Assembly (NCBI GenBank): GCA_046728075.1
Contig: JBKPDV010000224.1
Span: forward strand, 1-17,542
Origin: JBKPDV01 sp046728075
GTDB lineage: Bacteria; Acidobacteriota; Thermoanaerobaculia; UBA5066; Gp7-AA6
Length of the DNA: 17,542 nucleotides
Direction: 5' to 3'
Shown here in pieces: positions 6,856 through 12,527 of the stretch. Position 1 is the first letter of the stretch. Each line of letters begins with the position of its first letter. Below the pieces are notes generated by a model that worked only from the letters and a program-made list of their open reading frames with translations, was not told where the DNA came from and made no database searches. The position numbers and the translations under genes are program-made.

Positions 6856-8073
6856 TCACTTATTGAGAATCTCGATCAGGTAATCCGTCGCTTCCTTGTC
6901 GTGCATGACGGAGAGCTTCTGGACGATCTCCTGCTTCCACTCCCTGTCCTTTTCCACGCGCGCGAGCTCGACCAGGGCATGGGCGTTGTTCTGCACGAAG
7001 AGACCCTGCAGGGCCGCCCGCCTGGCTTCCGGATCCTTGTCGCCCCGGTAGATGGAGAGCAGCATTTCCCCGGTGCGCGTTCGTCCGAGAAGCCCGAGCT
7101 TCTTGATCGCGTTGTGCCGCAGCTCCGGGTCCTTCTCGTTGCGGGCGAGCTCGGAGATGTGCTCCGCGTCTCCCGCCACGAACATTCCCTGGACGATCGA
7201 CTCCTTCACTTCGCGGTCCGGTTCGGTCCGGTAGAGGTCCCAGAGCTCCTGGCGAGCCCCCATGACTCCGAGCAGGCGCGCCGCGGCGGCGCGCAGGCGC
7301 GCGTCCTTCTCGGATCTGGCCGCGGCAAGGACGTGCTCGCGGTCACCGGCGGTCATGAAGCTCTTGAGGATCCGCTCGCGTGCTTCGACGCTCGGGCTCG
7401 AAGCGTAGATCTCCGACAGGATCTGGCGGCTCTCTTTCCCGCCGAAGAGGCCGAGGTACTGGATGGCCTTTTCCTGGAGGCCGGGATTCGATTTGCCCCG
7501 CGCGATTTCGGCCACCATCTGCCGCGCCTGGGCGGACCCGCTCTGAGCGAGAACGAAGAGAGCCCTCTCCTTCATTTTTGGCGTCTGCGGCCCCTGCAGG
7601 ATCTTCTGGAGGAGCGGAAGCGCCCTCTCCGGATCGGAGTGGACCAGGCTGTTGATCGCAATGAGTTTCAACTCGTCGTCGCTCTCGGATTCCGGCCGTG
7701 CGTTTCGCCCTGCCGCCTCGACCTCGAGCGCGGCGGCGTCATTGGTCCAGCGGCCCTTCGGGAAGCGCCGTTTGAGATCGGCGATCGTCGCCACGGCCTC
7801 GTTGCGGCGGCCGAGCTTGGTTTCCGCATACGCCTTCCAGTAGAGAGAGCCTTCCGTCCGATCGCCGCTCAACCGCGCCGCCTCGGTGAACGCCTCGAGC
7901 GCTCGCTCCCAGCGCCCCTCGTCCAGGGCGTCGCTGCCTCGCTCATAGAGGGACTCCTGGCGGGAGTTGCCCTCGTCATCGGTGCCGATGTCGGGCATCG
8001 CGACGACCGCGGCGGAGGCCGACAGAGCGAGCAGCAGCCCGAGAGAAGCCCACGCGATTCGCTGACGGATCAT
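6856..8073 (-). CDS. Exported TPR/HEAT-repeat protein
   Basis: 405-aa protein with an N-terminal signal (residues 1-27, MIRQRIAWASLGLLLALSAS, then AAVVAMP). About 40-110 resembles TPR helices (LYERGSDALDEGRWERALEAFTEAA). From about 125 to the end run at least seven HEAT-like repeats of about 30 residues, many with a [D/E]KDxExRxxAxxxLG pattern (EKDPELRHNAIKKLGLLG). It is likely a periplasmic scaffold. The start is ATG 8073; its ribosome binding site (AAAGGAGA) overlaps the stop codon of the anti-sigma gene 10 nt upstream, so translation of the two is probably coupled. Its place directly after the sigma/anti-sigma pair suggests it belongs to that regulon or signalling path (inference). Confidence 0.85.
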   Translation of the reverse strand: MIRQRIAWASLGLLLALSASAAVVAMPDIGTDDEGNSRQESLYERGSDALDEGRWERALEAFTEAARLSGDRTEGSLYWKAYAETKLGRRNEAVATIADLKRRFPKGRWTNDAAALEVEAAGRNARPESESDDELKLIAINSLVHSDPERALPLLQKILQGPQTPKMKERALFVLAQSGSAQARQMVAEIARGKSNPGLQEKAIQYLGLFGGKESRQILSEIYASSPSVEARERILKSFMTAGDREHVLAAARSEKDARLRAAAARLLGVMGARQELWDLYRTEPDREVKESIVQGMFVAGDAEHISELARNEKDPELRHNAIKKLGLLGRTRTGEMLLSIYRGDKDPEARRAALQGLFVQNNAHALVELARVEKDREWKQEIVQKLSVMHDKEATDYLIEILNK

Positions 8074-8083
8074 TTCGTCTCCT

Positions 8084-8815
8084 TTAGAGCGACAAAGAAC
8101 GGTTTGCGCCGGGCGCCCGGCCGTTTTCGCCGGCGCGGACGCGGGTGTCGAGCACATGGATCTTGAAGAGAACTCCCTCGCTCTCGATGCGGCGGCGCAG
8201 CGCCTCGCGCGACTCGGCCGAGACCGGCCCATGCGCCATCTCGATCAACACCCGCTCGAGCTCGTCCAAGACGCTCGCGACGGCCGGATCGCCCGACCTC
8301 GCCGCCGTCTGGCGATAGAGGCGGTTGTCCGCAAGCAGGTTGCGCGCGCGTTCCCGAGTCCGCTCGGAGGCGCCGGCGGAGGACTCGGAGTTGACGAAGT
8401 CGAGCAGCACGACTTCCGATCGTTCCAGATGATCGCCGACGGCCACCAGCAGGATCCGCTCCCGTACGGGTCCCGGGCTCGGCTGCGCCGCGCGCTGGCT
8501 CGTGAGCCGCCCGATCAGGAACGCGCCGAGCAGCAGCGCCGCGATCGCGGCGGCGCGGACGAAACTCGCGGGCGCAAAAAGAGAATGTCGCCAGGGGCGA
8601 GACCGGTCCGTCAGTTTCGGAGCGAGCCGCCTCCAGACCTCGCGCCCGTAGCCTTCGTCTCGATCCGGCACGGAAGGGGGAGGGACTGCCTCCAGGAACA
8701 GGCGCATCCGGGAGAGCCTCGACTGGCAGCGCTCGCAGGCGTCCGCGTGCGCGGCCGACCGGGTCGGTTCTCCCCAGGCAAGCAGAATCAAGTCTTCGTC
8801 GCTGGCGTGTTTCAC
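8084..8815 (-). CDS. Zinc-finger membrane anti-sigma factor (ZAS type)
   Basis: Predicted partner that holds the adjacent ECF sigma factor inactive at the membrane. The start is GTG 8815, which overlaps the sigma stop as GTGA; the frame remains open further upstream but there it overlaps the sigma gene. The protein is 243 aa. A cytoplasmic N-terminal domain carries H23-x3-C27-x2-C30 (HADACERC), the classic ZAS zinc signature. One transmembrane helix lies at about 85-103 (FVRAAAIAALLLGAFLIG). The remaining 140 residues should be periplasmic, helical and charged, and have no domain I recognise. Function rests on motif, topology and context. Confidence 0.88.
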   Translation of the reverse strand: MKHASDEDLILLAWGEPTRSAAHADACERCQSRLSRMRLFLEAVPPPSVPDRDEGYGREVWRRLAPKLTDRSRPWRHSLFAPASFVRAAAIAALLLGAFLIGRLTSQRAAQPSPGPVRERILLVAVGDHLERSEVVLLDFVNSESSAGASERTRERARNLLADNRLYRQTAARSGDPAVASVLDELERVLIEMAHGPVSAESREALRRRIESEGVLFKIHVLDTRVRAGENGRAPGANRSLSL

Positions 8816-9387
8816 GGAAGCTCCGTCGAAAGAGGCGCGAGCTCGCGCCGCAGCTTCGAGACGGCGCGAAAGACGCAGTTCTTGGCCGCGCCCGCGCGAA
8901 CCCGCAGCGTTTGCGCGATCTCGGCGATGGGTCTGCCCTCGAAATGGCGCAGGACGAACGCCGTTCTCTCCATCGGGGAGAGCCGCGTCAGTGCGGCGGC
9001 GACCCGGCGGCCGGTCTCGGAGGCTGCGGCCAGTCGTTCCGGGTCTGGAGCCGAATCGCCTGCCTCGTCCCTTGCCTGCGTCCGGCTCCCGTCCAACGGC
9101 TCGACGCGGTCGGTCCGGAGCGGCCGCCGGCGCGCCAGATCCATGGCGCAATTGGACGCGATCCGGTGGACCCAGGTCAGAAACTGTGACCTCTCCTCGA
9201 ATCTCGAAAGGCCTCGGTATGCGCGCAAAAAAGTCTCCTGAACCACGTCTTCAGCGTCCTCCTCGTTACCGGTCAGCCGGTAGGCCAGCTGGAACACCTG
9301 ATGGCTATGCCTTTCCACCAGCTCCCGGAAGGCCTCCCGATCGCCGGCCCGCGCCCGCGCCACGGCCTCGGCGTCGTTTCCTTCCAT
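8812..9387 (-). CDS. ECF RNA polymerase sigma factor (RpoE-like)
   Basis: 191-aa group 4 sigma factor that redirects RNA polymerase. Region 2 covers about 18-90: FRELVERHSHQVFQLAYRL, then EDAEDVVQETFLRAYRG and FLTWVHRIASNCAMDLARRR. Region 4 covers about 130-185: LTRLSPMERTAFVLRHFEG, then IAEIAQTLRVRAGAAKNCVFRAVSKLR. The start is ATG 9387, with no clear ribosome binding site and a possible very short leader. It is the first gene of a minus-strand run: anti-sigma (4-nt overlap), TPR/HEAT, DUF4097-like, HEAT, then kdsD-kdsC. The regulon is unknown; envelope stress is inferred from its neighbours. Confidence 0.95.
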   Translation of the reverse strand: MEGNDAEAVARARAGDREAFRELVERHSHQVFQLAYRLTGNEEDAEDVVQETFLRAYRGLSRFEERSQFLTWVHRIASNCAMDLARRRPLRTDRVEPLDGSRTQARDEAGDSAPDPERLAAASETGRRVAAALTRLSPMERTAFVLRHFEGRPIAEIAQTLRVRAGAAKNCVFRAVSKLRRELAPLSTELP

Positions 9388-9396
9388 CCGTTCTAG

Positions 9397-9423
9397 TTAG
9401 ACGTGAGGGGGGTGAAAAGGTTA
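9397..9423 (-). promoter_or_regulatory. Possible ECF-type autoregulated promoter
   Basis: On the minus strand, TAACCTT (9417-9423) and GTCTAA (9397-9402) are separated by 14 nt, resembling the AAC and GTC cores of ECF promoters. Transcription would begin about 3-5 nt before the sigma ATG, which fits the absence of a ribosome binding site. The spacing is shorter than usual, so this is weak. Confidence 0.25.
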
Positions 9424-9705
9424 GGTGGGACTCAACTTCCCTCCCTCCGCTCTAGCGACAGGAGGGGGGGAGTGGAGGAGGGAGAGAGGGGGAGTGGGAG
9501 ACGGCCGACTTCGATCACCCACTCGCCCCCTCTCCCCCTCACCCCCTCCGCTTCTCAGGTGGAACGGTGGGCGAATCGGGGAGGGGGCGATGGAGGCGTA
9601 GGTCTCTTATCTCGCATCCCCTCACCCCGTCCGCTTCTCAGATTGAACGGCGGGCGAATCCGGGACCGGAAGGCCTCAGGGGTGACTGTTGAAATCAAGG
9701 AAACG
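9424..9705. repeat. G/C-skewed repetitive divergent region
   Basis: No credible gene lies between the divergent sigma genes (9388-9705). The G-rich block 9461-9500 has runs of 7, 3, 5 and 3 G and may form a G-quadruplex or pair with the C-rich tracts at 9438-9450 and 9511-9550. A direct repeat with 83-bp offset follows: 9535-9580 and 9618-9663, each reading CCCCTCACCCC, then TCCGCTTCTCAG, a GAACGG block, then GGGCGAATC. TCGCCCCCTCTCCCC near 9513 is roughly inverted by CGGGGAGGGGGCGA near 9577. It resembles degenerate REP-like palindromes. Confidence 0.7.
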
Positions 9706-9924
9706 ATGCTCGACCCGGCCTCCCATCCCGCGGAATTGGATGAGTCCGACAGAACCCTGGCCATTCGCCAGGCCCTCTGCCGCATCTCCTCCGTATGCCG
9801 GAAGCTCCTCGCCTCCCACTACATCGAAGGCAAGAGGTTCCATGAGACCGCCACCGACCTGGCCCGCGCCGCGTCCGGCGTCGGCAATACAATCAGCCGT
9901 TGTCTCAAGAGATTGCGTGCATGA
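9706..9924 (+). CDS. Sigma-70 region-4-only small protein
   Basis: 72-aa protein consisting of a single sigma region 4. Residues 20-72 (IRQALCRISSVCRKLLASHY, then EGKRFHETATDLARAASGVG and NTISRCLKRLRA) align with the family pattern of an LxxLP-like helix, an EG..[FY].E.A..L helix-turn-helix and the SRCLxRLR recognition end. No region 2 exists upstream: the frame there runs back into repetitive DNA. The start is ATG 9706 with AAGGA 4 nt upstream; GTG 9682 is an alternative. The stop overlaps the next gene as ATGA. It may be half of a split sigma factor, a co-regulator, or the remnant of a truncated sigma gene. The last is plausible because the following gene looks frameshifted. Confidence 0.7.
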   Translation: MLDPASHPAELDESDRTLAIRQALCRISSVCRKLLASHYIEGKRFHETATDLARAASGVGNTISRCLKRLRA

Positions 9925-10130
9925 TTGAACGGAACACTCCCCACCTCGACGACTTCACGCTGCTCCGGTACATCGCAGAGGATCTCAACAACGACGAGCG
10001 AAGGGTGGTTCTGCTTCATCTTCAAGGCTGTGAGTCCTGCCGGCATGTCGCGGCCGAAATCGATGAGCTGGATCGGGAGTTGAAGGCTCTGACGACGAAC
10101 CCGGACGCCCCGAGCCGATTTCGAGGTTGA
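9921..10130 (+). CDS. Small ZAS-type zinc-finger protein, probably frameshifted
   Basis: 69-aa protein starting with ATG 9921 in an ATGA overlap with the region-4 gene. It carries H33-x3-C37-x2-C40 (HLQGCESC), the zinc signature of anti-sigma factors, and helices on either side (DDFTLLRYIAEDLNNDERRV; VAAEIDELDRELKAL). It has no transmembrane segment. It ends at TGA 10128, but a +1 shift near 10119 would continue as SRFEVEDLPEGEPFRRRPR and run on to 10473. This suggests the gene was once longer. Role as a soluble anti-sigma or zinc sensor is inferred. Confidence 0.6.
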   Translation: MIERNTPHLDDFTLLRYIAEDLNNDERRVVLLHLQGCESCRHVAAEIDELDRELKALTTNPDAPSRFRG

Positions 10131-10473
10131 GGACCTTCCCGAAGGCGAGCCCTTCCGCCGTAGACCGCGCGTAGATGGAGGAATGAGTCGCCGGGTCCTG
10201 GATCGGTTGCGCCGGAAGCAGAAGCGGAGCGCTCCTCTCAGCATCCTCTTATGGAGTGGCCAGGAAGCGGACTCAGTCCTATATAACCTTCATCTCTTTG
10301 TTCGCCGAGCCGGCAACGCGGCCTTTAAGGAGTCTATACCCGAGATCTCTCTTCACTTCTTGATCCGGTCGTGTTATTGCCTAATGAAGATCAGGGACAT
10401 TGAGCGATTGATGTGGCGTCTGCGACTCTGTCGACAGCCGGTGCAAGCACCAAGGCAACTGTATTCCCTCTAA
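10120..10473 (+). pseudogene. Possible frameshifted C-terminal part of the zinc-finger protein
   Basis: After a +1 shift at about 10119, the frame reads FEVEDLPEGEPFRRRPR and stays open to the TAA at 10471. The first 20 residues are acidic then basic and look like natural protein sequence. Later residues (LFVRRAGNAAF, then LHFLIRSCYCLMK) are less convincing, and base composition becomes more AT-rich after 10240. ATG 10183 could start a 96-aa protein, but I see no recognisable domain. Treat it as a decayed tail. Confidence 0.35.
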
Positions 10474-10603
10474 TGCAATATTCAACGCTCGACTAATTGC
10501 CGTCTAACTGGAGACGCTCCTTCTGCGGTTTGTTCCTTGCCTTGTCTTGTTTCTTATGACAATGTCACGGTCCGCAATCACAATGGCTGAAGGAGGCTGA
10601 CAA
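10474..10603. other. AT-richer non-coding leader before the basic protein gene
   Basis: From about 10240 to 10600 the base composition is clearly less GC-rich than the surroundings. No gene, tRNA or strong promoter is visible in 10474-10603. Its only clear element is the AGGAGG ribosome binding site at 10591-10596 for the next gene. The lower GC suggests a different origin or relaxed constraint. Confidence 0.5.
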
Positions 10604-11065
10604 TTGAGACGCAGACGTAAGACGGGATTGAATCTTTCCGCGGATGATGCGCGGCGGGCACTGGCATTCATGGTTTCGGAGGGGAAGGTCGCGGCTCGGG
10701 ATGTGGTCAACGCGCTCGAGCGGCGGCAGAAGATCATCCGCGAGATTACCGATCGGTTGGCGGCCCTGGGCGAATCCGCCACAGGTCTTGTCTCGAGGGT
10801 GGCCCGGGACGTGAGGCCCAGACTGGCCCGGACAGGCCGGCGGGCGGCCAAGGCCGGCCGCAAGCGCGCGAAGCGCGCGATCTCCGCGGCCACGCGCGCG
10901 AAGTATCAGGCGCAGGGACGCTACATGGCGGCGGTCCGCCAGCTCCCGAAGACCACCCGCACGAAGATCAAGAAAATCCGGGAGAAGTCGGGTGTCGATG
11001 CGGCGGTGAAAGCGGCTCTGGCGATGGCTCGCAAGCCCATGCGCCATGGCCGGGAAGGGCGCTGA
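10604..11065 (+). CDS. Small basic protein of unknown function
   Basis: 153-aa protein rich in Arg and Lys. The start is TTG 10604, set by AGGAGG 7 nt upstream. The N-terminal third is helical and amphipathic (ADDARRALAFMVSEGKVAAR, then VVNALERRQKIIREITDRL). The middle is a strongly basic stretch (RTGRRAAKAGRKRAKRAIS). The C-terminal part (KYQAQGRYMAAVRQLPKTTR, then KIKKIREKSGVDAAVKAAL) is well ordered and looks like a conserved module, though I cannot name the family. No signal peptide or membrane helix is seen. Nucleic-acid binding is plausible from charge alone. It lies between the two partial sigma modules, and its stop codon begins a heptad array. Confidence 0.7.
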   Translation: MRRRRKTGLNLSADDARRALAFMVSEGKVAARDVVNALERRQKIIREITDRLAALGESATGLVSRVARDVRPRLARTGRRAAKAGRKRAKRAISAATRAKYQAQGRYMAAVRQLPKTTRTKIKKIREKSGVDAAVKAALAMARKPMRHGREGR

Positions 11066-11096
11066 TCGCGGATCGCTGATCGCTAAACGCTAAGCG
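11062..11096. repeat. Heptad repeat array H
   Basis: Five 7-bp units: CTGATCG, CGGATCG, CTGATCG, CTAAACG, CTAAGCG. The TGA stop (11063-11065) of the basic protein gene lies inside the first unit. No inverted arm is seen. Confidence 0.75.
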
Positions 11097-11166
11097 GCAG
11101 CCGACCCATCACTCGGGCAAGGCCACGCGACAGGAACGCACGGGAAACGCGCGCGTCGACCCACGG

Positions 11167-11214
11167 AGCGAGGAGGGTCCCTCCTTAGAGACTCTCTACG
11201 GGACCCTCTTCGCT
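11167..11214 (+). promoter_or_regulatory. Nested inverted repeat ahead of the region-2 sigma gene
   Basis: Arms 11167-11181 (AGCGAGGAGGGTCCC) and 11200-11214 (GGGACCCTCTTCGCT) pair over 15 positions with one mismatch. The 18-nt loop contains the perfect palindrome TAGAGA-C-TCTCTA (11186-11198). The structure includes the only AGGAGG motif before the gene and ends 6 nt before its GTG. It could hide the ribosome binding site, or act as an operator. It may also partly encode the protein if translation begins upstream. Confidence 0.55.
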
Positions 11215-11220
11215 CCGCTG

Positions 11221-11490
11221 GTGCGGCGCGCGACCTGGCGGCACGGCCTCTCCAAGTCGGACGCGACGGATGTCGTGCAGGAGGCATTTTTCCTCGCCCT
11301 CCAGAAAGACTTTCCCGAAGCCCACGCCGGAGCGTGGCTGACTCGGGTCGTCGACTATCTGGCGATCAACTTCAAGCGCAAGGCCGCGCGGCGGGGGCGC
11401 CTGCTTCGCGAGCATGCCGCGGCTGCAGGCACGACCGGGACATCGAACGAGGCCTCCGACGACCGTGATTTCCGAGAGGAAGGCTCATGA
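11221..11490 (+). CDS. Sigma-70 region-2-only small protein
   Basis: 89 aa from GTG 11221, with a clear sigma region 2 and no region 4. Region 2.1-2.2 is VRRATWRHGLSKSDATDVVQ followed by EAFFLALQ, and region 2.3-2.4 is AWLTRVVDYLAINFKRKAARR. The last 25 residues are polar and acidic. Homology seems to extend upstream of GTG: the same open frame reads LETLYGTLFAPL from about 11188, but no ATG, GTG or TTG exists there. The true start is therefore unclear (CTG 11218, a non-standard codon, or loss of the original start). The stop overlaps the next gene as ATGA. Possible partner of the region-4-only protein, or a truncated ECF sigma. Confidence 0.68.
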   Translation: MRRATWRHGLSKSDATDVVQEAFFLALQKDFPEAHAGAWLTRVVDYLAINFKRKAARRGRLLREHAAAAGTTGTSNEASDDRDFREEGS

Positions 11491-12086
11491 CCGGGCCTGG
11501 TTGGAAAGAGTCGATCCGGCGCTGGCTCGACGTCAATCGCAAGATTGCCCCGCCGGGGCTTTCCGTGGAAGAGGCGCGCGCGAGGGCGGAGGAGCTGGGC
11601 GCACGGATTCGACAGGGCCGCGAGCTTCCGGCGTCGTTCGCTCTGGATGATTCGGGCAAGGACGTTCTCTACGCGTTGGTGGAGCTGCTCGAAGACCCGC
11701 CATTCCCCCTCGAGGATCGGGCCGAGATGGCGGAGCGAGTCGCGGAGCTGCTGCGCGGACTCGCCTGGCCCGGCGATGCCCTGCGAGAGCGGGAGCAGCT
11801 GATCCGGGCCTGCGATTCCGTTGCGCAATCCTCGGTCCCGCACGGCGCCTATCCCTTGCCTCATTCGCAGGCTAATATGATCGCGGACGCGCCCATGAGC
11901 GACCCCAAACCCTCTGCTCACCTCGACGACGCGGCCATGTCGCGCTTTGTGAACAGGGAAATGACGCCGGAGGAGAGACAAGAGGCCATTTGTCATCTGG
12001 ACTCCTGCGAAGTCTGCTCGGCGAGCGTGGCCGCGATCGCCGCTTTTGGTTTCCGGCCGGAGGATCCGGCCGAACCCCGCCGCTGA
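11487..12086 (+). CDS. Soluble protein with C-terminal ZAS-type zinc finger
   Basis: 199-aa protein starting with ATG 11487 (ATGA overlap; GAGAGGAAGG upstream). Residues 1-110 form a helical domain that I do not recognise (VEEARARAEELGARIRQGRE, then DDSGKDVLYALVELLEDPPF). A linker at 111-140 follows. The C-terminal domain, about 140-190, has H170-x3-C174-x2-C177 (HLDSCEVC), the anti-sigma zinc signature. No membrane helix is present. It is coupled to the region-2 sigma gene, which suggests it binds that protein. Having the zinc finger at the C-terminus is unusual, since most ZAS proteins carry it near the N-terminus. Codons 131 and 137 are internal ATGs without a ribosome binding site. Confidence 0.7.
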   Translation: MTGPGWKESIRRWLDVNRKIAPPGLSVEEARARAEELGARIRQGRELPASFALDDSGKDVLYALVELLEDPPFPLEDRAEMAERVAELLRGLAWPGDALREREQLIRACDSVAQSSVPHGAYPLPHSQANMIADAPMSDPKPSAHLDDAAMSRFVNREMTPEERQEAICHLDSCEVCSASVAAIAAFGFRPEDPAEPRR

Positions 12087-12108
12087 GGGCGAGTCTCCGG
12101 GGCGACGG

Positions 12109-12416
12109 CTAGCGGCTGCCGCGCGCGCTCGCGACGCTGGAAAGCTTGCCGGCCGGTGTCAGGGCGAAGACGCTCGGATTGCCGACGACGCCGGCGAGAA
12201 AACCCGGCGTGGGAATGCGAAGGTTCGCGACCACGGAGAGCGTCTCGCCCGACAGACCGAGGCCAACTTCCAGACGCGATTGCGGATGTAGCCAGGGAAA
12301 TAGACGTTTCCGGCGCGGTCCACCACGGCGGTGGCGATCCCGTTGGCGGACAGAGACCACGGGAAGACCGACACCACGGCCAGGAGGATGAGAGCTCCGA
12401 GAAGATTCCTTTTCAC
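12109..12416 (-). pseudogene. Frameshifted remnant of an exported NHL-repeat-like protein
   Basis: GTG 12416 opens a signal peptide (MKRNLLGALILLAVVSVFPW) followed by GIATAVVDRAGNVYFPGYIRN and RVWKL, a good match to an NHL/beta-propeller blade. In this frame the sequence then degenerates. The alternative minus-strand frame from about 12290 carries a sensible continuation (LSGETLSVVANLRIPTPGF, then GNPSVFALTPAGKLSSVA), ending at TAG 12109. A single frameshift near 12280-12300 explains both. Even rejoined it would have only about 100 residues, far short of a full propeller, so it is also truncated. It may be a decayed gene or contain a sequencing error. Confidence 0.6.
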
Positions 12417-12465
12417 GAGTGAGTAACGGCTTACGCTCTTTCTTGGTTCACAGCAGAACTCCTGC

Positions 12466-12497
12466 CCTCACCCCGACCCTCTCCCGGAGGGAGAGGG
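12466..12497. repeat. REP-like palindromic element
   Basis: CCCTCACCCCGA leads into a perfect hairpin: CCCTCTCCC (12477-12485), GGA loop, GGGAGAGGG (12489-12497). This C-rich lead plus CCCTCTCCC/GGGAGAGGG palindrome is a very common intergenic REP-like element in GC-rich bacteria. It sits 30 nt before the DedA-rhodanese gene. Degenerate relatives occur at 9440-9660. Confidence 0.75.
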
Positions 12498-12527
12498 AGC
12501 AAAACGCGCATAAGATCCGCCCCAACG

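Noticed and set aside
10183..10473. Independent 96-aa gene
   Set aside because: The GGAGG is too close to the ATG, there is no domain, composition is atypical, and it reads better as the shifted tail of the zinc-finger gene.
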